Source: Sorangium cellulosum (GTDB lineage: Bacteria; Myxococcota_A; Polyangia; Polyangiales; Polyangiaceae). From it: 64,000 bases of DNA. Where the stretch lies: positions 3,162,001 to 3,226,000 of the forward strand of contig NZ_CP012673.1 in NCBI RefSeq assembly GCF_002950945.1, given 5' to 3'. Each line of letters starts with the position of its first letter. Position 1 is the stretch's first letter. Under the pieces are notes generated by a model. The model did not search any database, had not been told where the DNA came from, and saw only the letters and a list, made by a program, of their open reading frames with translations. Shown here piece by piece: positions 24,255 through 33,042 of this stretch. The translations under genes and the position numbers were made by a program.

Positions 24255-24956
24255 ATGAATCAGCATCCCGGCATCATCGGCAAGAAGATCGGCATGACGC
24301 AGATCTTCAGCGAGACGGGCGAGGTCCTGCGCTGCACGGTCGTGCAGGCGGGCTGCGTCGTCGTCGGCAAGCGCACCCTCGAGAAGGACGGCTACAGCGC
24401 GCTCATCCTCGGCCTGGGCGAGCGGGCGGAGCGGCACACGACGAAGCCGCTCGCCGGCGCCTTCAAGAAGTCGGGGCAGACGCCGAAGCGCATCGTGCGC
24501 GAGCTGCGCTGCAGCCCCGAGCATGCGGCGAAGTACGAGGTGGGGCAGACGCTCAAGGTCGACGAGGTGTTCGAGGTCGGCCAGCGCGTGGACGCGCAGG
24601 GCCGCACGCGCGGCCGCGGCTTCAGCGGCGTCATCCGGCGGTGGAGCTTCGCCGGCGCGGTCAGCTCGCACGGCACGCACGAGTACTTCCGCCACGGCGG
24701 CTCGATCGGTACGAACATGACCCCGGGCCGCACGCTGCCCGGCCTGAAGATGCCCGGCCACTACGGCGACGAGACGGTGAGCGCGCTCAACCTCAAGATC
24801 GCGAAGCTCCTCCCCGAGGACAACCTCATCCTCATCGAGGGCCCGGTGCCCGGCCCGAAGAACCAGGTGGTCACGATCCGCGGCGCCGTGAAGAAGCGCG
24901 GCGGCAAGGGGATCGTGCCGGTGCAGCAGCCGACCGGCAAGAAGAAGGGCGGCTGA
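24255..24956 (+). CDS. rplC: 50S ribosomal protein L3
   Basis: A 233-residue L3. It has the N-terminal signature IIGKKIGMTQIFSETGEVLRCTVVQAG, the long loop reaching the peptidyl-transferase centre (RGFSGVIRRWSFAGAVSSHGTHEYFRHGGSIGTNMTPGRTLPGLKMPGHYG) and the C-terminal NLILIEGPVPGPKNQVVTIRGAVKK. The ATG at 24255 matches the L3 N-terminus; in-frame sequence upstream is not L3-like. Normally rplC follows rpsJ and precedes rplD in the S10 operon. Here neither is present; rlmE follows 78 bp downstream. So this is either a relocated sole copy or a paralogue. Confidence 0.95.
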   Translation: MNQHPGIIGKKIGMTQIFSETGEVLRCTVVQAGCVVVGKRTLEKDGYSALILGLGERAERHTTKPLAGAFKKSGQTPKRIVRELRCSPEHAAKYEVGQTLKVDEVFEVGQRVDAQGRTRGRGFSGVIRRWSFAGAVSSHGTHEYFRHGGSIGTNMTPGRTLPGLKMPGHYGDETVSALNLKIAKLLPEDNLILIEGPVPGPKNQVVTIRGAVKKRGGKGIVPVQQPTGKKKGG

Positions 24957-25034
24957 TCCCGGCCGCTTGCTGGTGGAGCGCGCGCCGGTGAACGAGCGCG
25001 CGCCCCGCCGGCTGAGCCCTCCCGAAGGCGGCCC

Positions 25035-25658
25035 GTGAGCCAGAAGCCCCGGAACCCGTACAAGCGCCCCGACGCCTTCACGAAGGCGGCGAAGGCGCAG
25101 GGCTATCCTGCCCGCAGCATCTTCAAGCTCGAGGAGATCGACCGCCGGGTGCGGCTGCTCCGCCCCGGGCAGCGCGTGCTCGATCTGGGCGCCGCGCCCG
25201 GCTCGTGGTCGATGTACGCGGCGCAGCGGATCGGCGCGGGCGGCAAGCTGCTCGCGGTCGACCTGTCGCCGATCACGACGGCGCTCGGCCCGACGGCGAC
25301 GGTGGTGCAGGGCGATGCGCTGTCGCTCACGAACGAGGCGCTCGCGCAGCTCGCGCCGTACGACGTGGTGCTGTCGGACATGGCGCCCGCGACGAGCGGC
25401 AGCAAGATCGCCGACCAGGCGCGCAGCTACGAGCTGTTCATGCGGGCCGTGGCCGTGGCCGAGGCGCTGCTCGCGCCGGGCGGCGCGTTCGTCGGGAAGA
25501 TCTTCATGAGCGAGGACTTCGTGAAGGCCCGCGAGGCGCTGCGGAAGCTGTTCGAGGAGGTCCGGAGCATCCGGCCGGAGGGGACTCGCGCGAACAGCGT
25601 GGAGCTGTTCCTGATCGGGCTGCGGAAGAAGGCGCCCGGGGCGGGGGACACGAAGTAG
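25035..25658 (+). CDS. rlmE: 23S rRNA (uridine 2'-O) methyltransferase RlmE (FtsJ/RrmJ)
   Basis: A 207-residue enzyme that methylates U2552 in the A-loop of 23S rRNA. The catalytic tetrad K-D-K-E is complete: Lys31 (RSIFKLEEI), Asp115 (LSDMAP), Lys155 (FVGKIF), Glu190 (NSVELFL). Motif I is VLDLGAAPGSWS (48-59). Length equals the family norm. The start is GTG at 25035. It lies 78 bp behind rplC, which makes a small ribosome-assembly unit (both products act near the peptidyl-transferase/A-loop region). Confidence 0.95.
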   Translation: MSQKPRNPYKRPDAFTKAAKAQGYPARSIFKLEEIDRRVRLLRPGQRVLDLGAAPGSWSMYAAQRIGAGGKLLAVDLSPITTALGPTATVVQGDALSLTNEALAQLAPYDVVLSDMAPATSGSKIADQARSYELFMRAVAVAEALLAPGGAFVGKIFMSEDFVKAREALRKLFEEVRSIRPEGTRANSVELFLIGLRKKAPGAGDTK

Positions 25659-25760
25659 GGGGGCTCGGCGGCCCTGTCCGCGCCGAGGACCTCGACGCGC
25701 GCCGCGGCGTCGCCGCGCCGCGTTCAGCCCCTCGTCACGCCGCCTCCCTCCAGTGCTGGC

Positions 25761-26204
25761 TCATCCATCCATCGGAGGTCCCCCCTCGACCGCCTGGATG
25801 AGCGACGTCAGCCTGTCCGCGATCTCCCGGGTGATCCGGACTCCCATGGTGAGCCGACACGATTGGTCGTCGGGACCCCTGGTGTGGATTCCCGCGGCGA
25901 CGAAGCCCTGAGCCCCTCGCCTCAGGCAGTTGGGGCTGCCGCTCTGCCCAGGCGACGTATCGACCTGGTAGGACAGGACCTTCGCCGCGCATCGCTCGAT
26001 TATCCGCGAGCAGAGGAACATGCTTCGCCACGAGGTGCAGCGCCGCCGGGGCCGATGGACAGGGATGCTCGTCGGCGGCGCTCCAAAGGCCGTCTGCTCG
26101 CCGTCCGCGGCGCACCTCCTCGATGCACGGCGGGCACAGCGCGGCGCGCGCTCGATTCCGCCGAGGACTCCGCAGGCCGGCGGATGTCCCGGATTCTCGC
26201 GCAC
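25761..26204 (-). pseudogene. Remnant of a V8/glutamyl-endopeptidase-like (S1B) serine protease
   Basis: Only the C-terminal third of a trypsin-fold protease is recognisable, roughly 25761-25990: VLSYQVDTSPGQSGSP with the nucleophile serine, then GFVAAGIHTRGPDDQSCRLTMGVRITREIADRL. This matches the YxxDTxPGxSGSP...VGIHxxG...N.GVRI pattern of glutamyl endopeptidases. Sequence upstream in this frame (to 26204) is Arg/Cys-rich and not protease-like, and no His- or Asp-containing part appears in other frames nearby. The gene is therefore most likely truncated and inactive. Confidence 0.6.
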
Positions 26205-26535
26205 GCTCGCGTAGAAACCGACGGCTCCCGGCGGGCGCGCCCGATCAAGGGAGCGCCGCCGTCGGGACGCCTCGAAGGTGGCTCGGTGTGGCGCTCCGAT
26301 GTTGAATCCGATCGAAGGCCTGGTAGGCTTGGATCAGGGCTCGTCCTGTCCAGTCGACGGGCTTCGCGGAGGGCAGGCGCGACGGGGGCAGCGGCCGGTG
26401 AGAGGCCCTGCTCACGCTGCACGGCCGCGCGCAGGACAGCAGGCGACGCCCGCTCGGCAGGGACGCACCCTCGAATGGGGTGTGTGCGGCGCGGACGTCG
26501 AGCGGATCGGTCCATCCAGAAGGAGCGAAGAGGCT
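26205..26535. other. Intergenic region before the lipase gene
   Basis: No gene, repeat or clear promoter seen in this 331-bp stretch; open frames here have no protein-like sequence and may be decayed remains of the protease gene. Confidence 0.4.
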
Positions 26536-27645
26536 ATGCACATCACAGCCGTTCACACGATAGGCGTCGGCTCCACCGGAGCGCCCATATCTGACGCGTC
26601 CAGGCAGAACATCCTTCGCCTGCTGAGGACCGAGGAGGGCGTGTATGATCGCGCCCACGCTCGTACCCTCTCCGTTCTGTCGGCCTGGACGTACTCGGAC
26701 GAGGGGACGTTTGCCGCCGTGATGTCCCGCCGTAGGCTGGAGGGGTGCGACTACGTCGAGATCTCCACCAGGAATGATGCCCTCTTTTTCGACACCTCTG
26801 CCGTGCTGGTCCAGAGCCCTGGCAGGAAGCTGACCATCCTGAGCTTCCGGGGCACCCAGCCGCAGAACGCCATCAACTGGCTGACGGGCGTGAGCGCCCG
26901 AGCGGAGTACTTCCCCGCCGGAGGCAAGGTTCACGGCGGCTTCCAGCGCGGCCTCCGGTCGACGTGGCCCGTGCTCCAAGAGCTCCTCCTCGCTGCCCTG
27001 AACGCGCGACCGATCTGCGATGCGCTCGCGCACTCGCGGGAGAAGTACCTGTCGCCGTGCGGCGCGGCGAAGCCGGAAGCTCCGGTGTCCATGGTGCCGG
27101 CTCCGATCACGGACGCGATTCCCGAGGAGAAGGAGCTGCTCCCGTCCCTGTACATCACCGGCCATAGCCTGGGCGGAGCGCTGGCGGTGCTCGCCGCGGC
27201 GCTCCTTTACGCGCAGGCGGACGCAGGGGTCTTCGGCAGGGATCGCCGCCAGGTGAGGAGCTGGATCCGGGGCGTCTACACGTACGGGCAGCCCATGGTG
27301 GGGGACGCGGCCTTCGCGAGCATGAACGGGGACCTCGGGAAGAAGCTCTTCCGCCATGTCTACCGGAGGGACATCGTGCCGCGCTTGCCGCCGAGAATCA
27401 TGGGTGATTTCATGCACTTCGGCCAGCAGTACGACTCGTCGGAGGCCAGCTGGATGCCGGGGACGAGGCCCGCGCGCCAGGCGATCAGCCTGGGGCTCAG
27501 CAACCTCGTCGGCGTCCTGTCCTGGTTCACCCAGGACGTGGTCCCTTTGCAGTGGGTGCGGCTGCCGTTCTCCTGGGGCGACCATTCGCCGCTCAACTAC
27601 ATGCGCACTTCGCTGGAGGCCGCCCCGGGAGAAGAGTTCGACTGA
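26536..27645 (+). CDS. Class 3 lipase (alpha/beta hydrolase)
   Basis: A 369-residue protein starting at the ATG at 26536 behind GAAGAGG. The Lipase_3 order is complete: KLTILSFRGTQPQNAINWLTG (oxyanion region), VHGGFQRGL, the nucleophile elbow GHSLGG (Ser211), YTYGQPMVGD, Asp279 in YRRDIVPRLPP, and His350 in GDHSPLNYM. The protein lacks a signal peptide, which is unusual for a secreted lipase but common among myxobacterial relatives. It would hydrolyse triacylglycerol or phospholipid esters. An insertion of about 45 residues (SREKYLSPCGAAKPEAPVSM...) precedes the elbow. Convergent with gcdH. Confidence 0.9.
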   Translation: MHITAVHTIGVGSTGAPISDASRQNILRLLRTEEGVYDRAHARTLSVLSAWTYSDEGTFAAVMSRRRLEGCDYVEISTRNDALFFDTSAVLVQSPGRKLTILSFRGTQPQNAINWLTGVSARAEYFPAGGKVHGGFQRGLRSTWPVLQELLLAALNARPICDALAHSREKYLSPCGAAKPEAPVSMVPAPITDAIPEEKELLPSLYITGHSLGGALAVLAAALLYAQADAGVFGRDRRQVRSWIRGVYTYGQPMVGDAAFASMNGDLGKKLFRHVYRRDIVPRLPPRIMGDFMHFGQQYDSSEASWMPGTRPARQAISLGLSNLVGVLSWFTQDVVPLQWVRLPFSWGDHSPLNYMRTSLEAAPGEEFD

Positions 27646-27775
27646 CGCGCTTCCCCCGGGAGGGGCTCCGGAAGAGCCGAGGAAGGGGCCACGACGGCCG
27701 CACGCCAGGGCACCCTCTCTCGAGCGCCTGGCGCTCCTGTCGGTCGATCTGCTCGGGCGGACCGGTGAAGATCCC

Positions 27776-28960
27776 TCAGAACGCGTTGTGCCCCGTGATC
27801 GCGTTGCCGAGGATCAGGCAGTGCACCTCGTCGGTGCCCTCGTAGGTGTACACGCTCTCCAGGTTGAGCATGTGCCGGACGACCGGGTAATCGAGCAGGA
27901 TCCCGTTCGCGCCAAGCACACTCCTCGCGGTCCTCGCGATCTTGAGCGCCCACCCCACGTTGTTCCGCTTGCACAGGGACACCTGCACCGGGCTGATCCC
28001 GCCGGCGTCCTTCTGCCGCGCGAAGTGCAGCGCCATGATCTGACCCTTCGCGATCTCGGTCGCCATCTCCACGAGCTCCGCCTGGATGAGCTGCCGCGAC
28101 GCGATCGGCTGGCCAAACTGGACGCGCTCGCGCGCATACGACACGGCCGTCTCGTAGCAAGCGCGCGCCGCGCCCAGCGCGCCCCACGCGATCCCGAAGC
28201 GCGCCTGGGTCAGGCAGCCCAGCGGGCCCTTCAGGCCGACCACCCCGGGCAGCATGTTCTCCTCCGGGACGTGCACCTCGTTCAGGACGATCTCGCCGGT
28301 CGGGCTCGCGCGCAGGCTCATCTTGCCGTGGATGAGCGGCGTCTCCAGCCCCTTCATGCCCCGCTCGACCACGAAGCCGCGGATCGACTCGGGCCCTCCG
28401 TCATCCACCTTGGCCCACACCACGCAGAGGTGCGCGATCGGCGCGCTCGTGATCCACATCTTCGTGCCCGTGAGCACGTACACGCTGCCGTCCTTGCGGG
28501 CGCGCGTCTTCATCGAGCTCGGATCCGAGCCGCTGTCGGGCTCCGTCAGGCCGAAGCAGCCGATCAGCTCGGCCGCGGCCATCTTCGGCAGCCAGCGCTG
28601 CTTCTGCGCCTCGGAGCCGTACTTCCAGATCGGGTACATCGCCAGCGAGCCCTGGACGCTCACGAAGCTGCGCAGGCCGCTGTCGCCGTACTCGAGCTCC
28701 TGCAGCGCGAGGCCGTAAGCGACCGAGTTCATGCCCGCGCAGCCGTAACCCGTCAGCGAGCCGCCGAGCAGGCCGAGCGCGGCGATCTCGGGGATCAGGT
28801 CGGTCGCGAACTGCTCGCGCGCGAACAGGTCGGCGGCGCGCGGCAGGTACCGCTCGCGCACGAAGCGGCGGACGGAGTCGCGCACCATGCGCTCTTCGTC
28901 GGAGAGCAGCGGATCGATCGCCATGAGCTGATCGAGCGAGAGGGGCTCCTGCGTGGCCAT
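27776..28960 (-). CDS. gcdH: Glutaryl-CoA dehydrogenase (acyl-CoA dehydrogenase family)
   Basis: A 394-residue flavoprotein converting glutaryl-CoA to crotonyl-CoA plus CO2 in lysine/tryptophan or aromatic degradation. Family marks: CFGLTEPDSGSDPSSMKTRA (FAD/substrate), the CLTQARFGIAWGALGAARACYE segment typical of GCDH, and the C-terminal YTYEGTDEVHCLILGNAITGHNAF with catalytic Glu374. Two starts are possible; ATG 28960 is preferred to the TTG two codons upstream. It stands alone here, without the other glutarate or lysine-degradation genes, and is convergent with the lipase. Confidence 0.92.
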   Translation of the reverse strand: MATQEPLSLDQLMAIDPLLSDEERMVRDSVRRFVRERYLPRAADLFAREQFATDLIPEIAALGLLGGSLTGYGCAGMNSVAYGLALQELEYGDSGLRSFVSVQGSLAMYPIWKYGSEAQKQRWLPKMAAAELIGCFGLTEPDSGSDPSSMKTRARKDGSVYVLTGTKMWITSAPIAHLCVVWAKVDDGGPESIRGFVVERGMKGLETPLIHGKMSLRASPTGEIVLNEVHVPEENMLPGVVGLKGPLGCLTQARFGIAWGALGAARACYETAVSYARERVQFGQPIASRQLIQAELVEMATEIAKGQIMALHFARQKDAGGISPVQVSLCKRNNVGWALKIARTARSVLGANGILLDYPVVRHMLNLESVYTYEGTDEVHCLILGNAITGHNAF

Positions 28961-29037
28961 GGACAAGGCGTGTAGCGTGCCTTGGGACGGCGCGGAAGAG
29001 GCAGCGCCAGCGCGGCCGGCTCAGGCGGACGGCCAGC

Positions 29038-31011
29038 TCACGGACGGATCGAGACGAGCGTGCCCTTCCGCAGCGAGAGCGCGCCGTGCCACGCGGCCGG
29101 CACCTCGGGCGTCGTCCACTCGAACAGCCAGGCGGCGTCGAGCGGGGAGAGGTTCACGCAGCCGTGGCTGCGCGGCGTGCCGAACTGATCGTGCCAGTAC
29201 GCGGCGTGGAACGCGAAGCCCTCGGTGAAGTACTGGACGAACGGCACGTCGCGGAAGTCGAACGGATCCTCGTCCTCCTCGTCGCCGTCCATCGTGACGG
29301 TGACGTGCTTCGTGTGGATGCGGAAGAGCCCCTGGATCGTCGAGCGGGTCGTCTTCGGGTCGCCGAGGCCGTCGGCGCCGGTCGAGACGAGGGTCACGTA
29401 GACCGGGCGGGCGCCCTCGTACGCGACGAGGACCTGCTGGTTGATGGAGACGTCGATCCACTTCCGCCCGCTCACCGCCCACGCGGGCGCGCTGCGGAGC
29501 GGGTCGACGCGCAAAACCTCGTCGGCGCGGACGAGCCCGCCGTCCCGCGTCTCCAGGTAGTCGACGCCGCCGAGCCGCCGCGCGGCGCCGGACAGCGGGA
29601 GCGCCTCGCGGAAGCCGAGCGGGGCGCCGCGGGTGAGGTGGCCGCGCGCGTCCGGGACGAGCCGCGTGGCGTGGCGGCGCTTCGCGAACGCGACCGGGAG
29701 CGTGACGTCCCCCTCGAGCCGGAGACCGGCGAACGCGCTCGGCCGGATGACGCGGGTGCGGTCGAGCGGCAGGACGGCGAGATCGGTGGTGAGGCCGAAG
29801 CGGCGCCCGTCGTGGTCGAAGGTCGAGAGCAACGCGAAGCCGGAGCGGGTCCGGGCGTGGCCGAGGACGAGCGTGTCGGGCGACCGGCGATCGCCCGCGA
29901 GCCCGGGCGCCGGCCGGCCGTAGAGCAGCACCGAGGGGGTCGAGTCGGAAGGCGGCGGCGCCACGAAGTCGGGCGCGCGCGCGGCGCTCGCGGCGCGGAG
30001 GAGGTGCGGGCCGAGGTCCGGCTCGACGCTGCGCTGCTCGTCCTCGGTGGGAAGGCGCGCGTAGAGCGGCGGGGTGGGGGAGCGCGACATCACGTAGGTG
30101 TACGGCAGCCCGCCGAGCGCGAGCGCGGGGGGCGTCGCCGCGAGCTCCGCGGTCTTCGCGGCGGGCGCGATCGCGGAAGCTGAAGTCTTCGCGGCGAGTG
30201 TCGCCCCGAGCTCCGTGGTCTTCGCGACGGGCGTTGTCCCGAGCTCCGTAGTCTTCGCAGCGCGTGTTGCCCCGAGCTCCGCCGTCTTCGCGACGGGTGT
30301 TGCCCCGAGCTCCGCCGTCTTCGCGACGGGTGTTGCCCCGAGCTCCGCCGTCTTCGCGACGAGCGTTGCCCCGCTATCCGCGCTCGCCGCGAACCGCCGG
30401 ACTGGACGGCGAGACGAGGCCTCGACCGCAAGATCGTGGATGTTGAGCGTCGCGCTGGCGCCGATGCAGACGTAACCGTTCGGCTCGATGCGGTACCAGC
30501 CGCCGGCGCACGACGTCCTGCCCGACGGCTCCGGCCTGCGCGCCACCACCGCGCCGGCGCGCAGGTACCCGATGCGCCGGCTGGTCCAGCGCGGTTCGGC
30601 GAAGATCCAGGTCTCCCTGGCGATGCTCGCGAGCTCGTGGACCTCCACGTCCGGCGCCGGCGAGGTGACCGGCGGCAGGTCGAGCTCGGGCAGCCGATCG
30701 GAGCCGTCGTCGACAAGCTCCGGCGGCAGCGCCGGCAAGGCGAGCGGGTCGATGCGCTCTGCGGCGGCGGCGGCGCCCGGCTCTGCGGCGGCGGCGGCGC
30801 CCGGCTCTACCGCGGCGGCCGCGCCCGGCTCTGCCGCCGCGGGACGGGCGGCAGCGACGGGGGGCGCCGCCGCGGCCAGCGGCGCGGTGACGGCTGACGC
30901 GGGCGCCGGGGCAGGGGACGTCGCGGCCGGCTCGGGGGCAGGCCGCGGGCAGCTCACGCCGAGCGCGGAGAGCGCAATCGCCGGCAGCAAGAGGAGGCCT
31001 CGCACGCGCAT
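29038..31011 (-). CDS. L,D-transpeptidase (YkuD) lipoprotein with decapeptide repeats
   Basis: A 657-residue envelope protein. Residues 1-21 are a lipoprotein signal (Cys21 in GVSC). A low-complexity Ala/Pro/Glu region with (AAAEPGAAA) repeats extends to about residue 88. An SH3-like segment follows (ELASIARETWIFAEPRWTSRRIGYLRAGAVVARRPEPSGRTSCAGGWYRI). Residues about 214-292 are eight or nine copies of a ten-residue repeat AKTAELGATP. The C-terminal YkuD domain has the catalytic motif FHAAYWHDQFGTPRSHGCVNLS with Ser615, His616 and Cys618. Such enzymes make 3-3 peptidoglycan cross-links or attach lipoproteins to peptidoglycan. The repeats may be a spacer reaching the cell wall. Confidence 0.9.
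   Translation of the reverse strand: MRVRGLLLLPAIALSALGVSCPRPAPEPAATSPAPAPASAVTAPLAAAAPPVAAARPAAAEPGAAAAVEPGAAAAAEPGAAAAAERIDPLALPALPPELVDDGSDRLPELDLPPVTSPAPDVEVHELASIARETWIFAEPRWTSRRIGYLRAGAVVARRPEPSGRTSCAGGWYRIEPNGYVCIGASATLNIHDLAVEASSRRPVRRFAASADSGATLVAKTAELGATPVAKTAELGATPVAKTAELGATRAAKTTELGTTPVAKTTELGATLAAKTSASAIAPAAKTAELAATPPALALGGLPYTYVMSRSPTPPLYARLPTEDEQRSVEPDLGPHLLRAASAARAPDFVAPPPSDSTPSVLLYGRPAPGLAGDRRSPDTLVLGHARTRSGFALLSTFDHDGRRFGLTTDLAVLPLDRTRVIRPSAFAGLRLEGDVTLPVAFAKRRHATRLVPDARGHLTRGAPLGFREALPLSGAARRLGGVDYLETRDGGLVRADEVLRVDPLRSAPAWAVSGRKWIDVSINQQVLVAYEGARPVYVTLVSTGADGLGDPKTTRSTIQGLFRIHTKHVTVTMDGDEEDEDPFDFRDVPFVQYFTEGFAFHAAYWHDQFGTPRSHGCVNLSPLDAAWLFEWTTPEVPAAWHGALSLRKGTLVSIRP
30136..30371 (-). 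repeat. 30-bp tandem repeats inside the L,D-transpeptidase gene
   Basis: About eight 30-bp units encode the decapeptide AKTAELGATP with small variations (T/A and L/P/R exchanges); central units are almost identical in DNA, so copy number may vary between strains. Confidence 0.8.
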
Positions 31012-31179
31012 ACGGAGCGCGCGTATCAGGCGGCGCAGGAACGGGCCAAGTTCGAGGGGGAGTGTCCGCGAGGGCGCGCGAGCGCCTCACCACGCCGAGG
31101 CGCTCGCCCCGGGCCCGCGGGGGCCGGCGAGCGCCTGGACGCGCAGGGGCGCGGCTGGCCCGCGCCGCCCGGCTTCAGC

Positions 31180-33042
31180 TCACAGGTCGCGCGCGCACGT
31201 GGCTCCGGAGAAATAATACCGGTTGGCGGCCGGGTACGAGACCTGATGGTACGTCGTCTGGATCGAGCCCCTGGCCACGTAGCTGCCGCCGTGCAGCCAG
31301 CGTGTAGTATTGGGGTTGATTTCGTCGAGGCGCGAGCAGTCGTTGCAGGGCGTCGGCAGGTTGTAGATGTCGGCGCTGTCGCGGGTGGACTTGTACACGT
31401 TGCCGGCCAGGTCCATGTGACCCCACCGCCCGGCGCCCTGGGGAAAGAGGCCGACGTTCGTGAGGTCCGCCGGCGTGCAGGAGTAGCTCGGCCCGAGCGA
31501 GTTGATGCAGGTGCCCGAGACCGAACCGTCGCCCTGGCAGCACCAGGAGGCGTCGTTGACGGTGATATCATTGGCGCTCGCGCCACCCCATGGGTAGATG
31601 CGCTGCTCGCTACCGCCCGCGGCAGCGTAGTTGATCTCGGCATAGGTCGGCAGCCGGCCGCCGTCCCACGCGCAGAACGCGAACAGCTCGTACCACGTCG
31701 CGCAGACGATGGGCTTTTTCTCCTTGGTGCCCGGGGTATCGCTCCAGGACGAGTAGCCCCACTCAGCGCAGATGAGCGCCGAGCGGAGCGCGCTCGTGTC
31801 GGCGGTGAGCTGCGAGTTCCACGCCGGGTTCCAGCCGCTGTTCGGGATCTTCGGGTGAGCGCCCGAGCCGGCGGGCGGCGGGTTGGCCTTCGTCGGGCCG
31901 CCGGTCCGCTCGATGTACTGCCGGAAGCGCCCGACCGTGATCGTGTACTTGTCGAGGTCGAAGTCGCTGACCGTCGCCGGCAGGCTCGTATTGTTGAGCC
32001 GGTTGAACGTGCCGCCCGGGACCGGGAGGACCTCGCAGCAGTTGTCGTCCCCGTCGACGCCGCAGTTGTCGCCCGCGCCCGGCGTGTTGTTGGCGCAGCT
32101 GATCGGCAGACCAGGCACGCCGCCCCCGCCGCCGCCCCCGGCACCACCTGCGCCACCCGCGCCGCCGGCACCACCCGCGCCGCCCGCGCCGCCGGAGCCC
32201 GAGACAGAGGAGCTGGACGCAGAGGAGCTGGACGCAGAGGAGCTGGAGCTGGAAGCCGCGGTGCTGGAGGCGGACGAGCTGGACGCAGAAGAGCTCGAGC
32301 TCGTCGCCGAGGTGCTGGAGGCGGACGAGCTGGAAGCCGAGGAGCTGGATACCGTGGAGCTCGATCCGGACCCCGTCGCGCTGTCATAGCAGACCGTGAG
32401 CTTCGGCTCCTTCTGCTCCCACTGGTTGTTTTCGTTCTCGCTGGTTCGGATGGCGGTGCGATTCGCGGTCTGCTCGAAGAGGACTCCGTGGTTCGCGACG
32501 GTGCCGTTCACCCAGCTCTGCACGGTCTCCGTGAGGCTGACCGTGTGGTAGGCGTAAGTCGTGCCCGCCGTGAAGCTCCCCAGGACTGCGGCGTCCCATG
32601 CTCCCGCGTGCGTGTCCCACCTCGCGGTGGTCTCCTCCCAGGGCGACGTGACCCGGTGGACGCGGACCACCTCGGGCGTCGTGGCTGTGGCGCTCACGGA
32701 GAGGTTCGCCGAGACGATGATGGCATCGGAGGGAATGGACGAGAGGTTGAACGCCATCAGCCCGCGTACGGGCTTCTGGTCGCCGTCGAGGCCAACATTC
32801 ATGTTGTACCCGTTGTCCCCCCAGGTGGGAGATTTCTCAAAGATGGTCACGTCCTTGACCACGTTCGTCGCCCCGATGCGCTGGAGCGTCACGCAGGTTG
32901 TCAGCGCCTGCTGCGCGTCCAGGATCTGCTCGTCCCCGGCGTCGCCCGCGCCGACGCAGCCGGCGAGCGCCGCGCTCGAGGCGGCGGCGAAGGAAGCTAG
33001 AACCAGACTCCGAGACCCTCTCATCATCGTGCGATTCCTCAT
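31180..33042 (-). CDS. DNRLRE-domain, Ser-rich, formylglycine-generating-enzyme-like (SUMF1) lipoprotein
   Basis: A 620-residue lipoprotein (LAGC, Cys29). Residues about 47-215 form a DNRLRE domain (TCVTLQRIGATNVVKDVTIFEKSPTWGDN ... HRVTSPWEETTARWDTH ... GVLFEQTANRTAIRTSEN). A Ser/Ala-only spacer (about 222-277) and a Gly/Ala spacer (about 278-305) link to a SUMF1 domain: VPGGTFNRLNN, DKYTITVGRFRQY, CATWYELFAFCAWDGGRLPTYAEINYAAAGG, IYPWGG, GHMDLAGNVYKSTRD and RWLHGGSYV. The last element usually reads AGNVWEW, so the domain is divergent; the paired active-site cysteines of true formylglycine-generating enzymes are not clearly present. A surface binding role is likelier than sulfatase activation. 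Confidence 0.85.
   Translation of the reverse strand: MRNRTMMRGSRSLVLASFAAASSAALAGCVGAGDAGDEQILDAQQALTTCVTLQRIGATNVVKDVTIFEKSPTWGDNGYNMNVGLDGDQKPVRGLMAFNLSSIPSDAIIVSANLSVSATATTPEVVRVHRVTSPWEETTARWDTHAGAWDAAVLGSFTAGTTYAYHTVSLTETVQSWVNGTVANHGVLFEQTANRTAIRTSENENNQWEQKEPKLTVCYDSATGSGSSSTVSSSSASSSSASSTSATSSSSSASSSSASSTAASSSSSSASSSSASSSSVSGSGGAGGAGGAGGAGGAGGAGGGGGGGVPGLPISCANNTPGAGDNCGVDGDDNCCEVLPVPGGTFNRLNNTSLPATVSDFDLDKYTITVGRFRQYIERTGGPTKANPPPAGSGAHPKIPNSGWNPAWNSQLTADTSALRSALICAEWGYSSWSDTPGTKEKKPIVCATWYELFAFCAWDGGRLPTYAEINYAAAGGSEQRIYPWGGASANDITVNDASWCCQGDGSVSGTCINSLGPSYSCTPADLTNVGLFPQGAGRWGHMDLAGNVYKSTRDSADIYNLPTPCNDCSRLDEINPNTTRWLHGGSYVARGSIQTTYHQVSYPAANRYYFSGATCARDL
32130..32385 (-). repeat. 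Low-complexity Ser- and Gly-coding tandem repeats
   Basis: Short units (GAGGAGCTGGACGCA type and GCCGCCGGCACC type, read on the plus strand) are reiterated within the DNRLRE-SUMF1 gene and encode poly-Ser/Ala and poly-Gly/Ala spacers. Confidence 0.75.

Noticed and set aside
30136..30371. CRISPR-like 30-bp repeats
   Set aside because: Directly adjacent units in frame inside a coding sequence; they encode a decapeptide.
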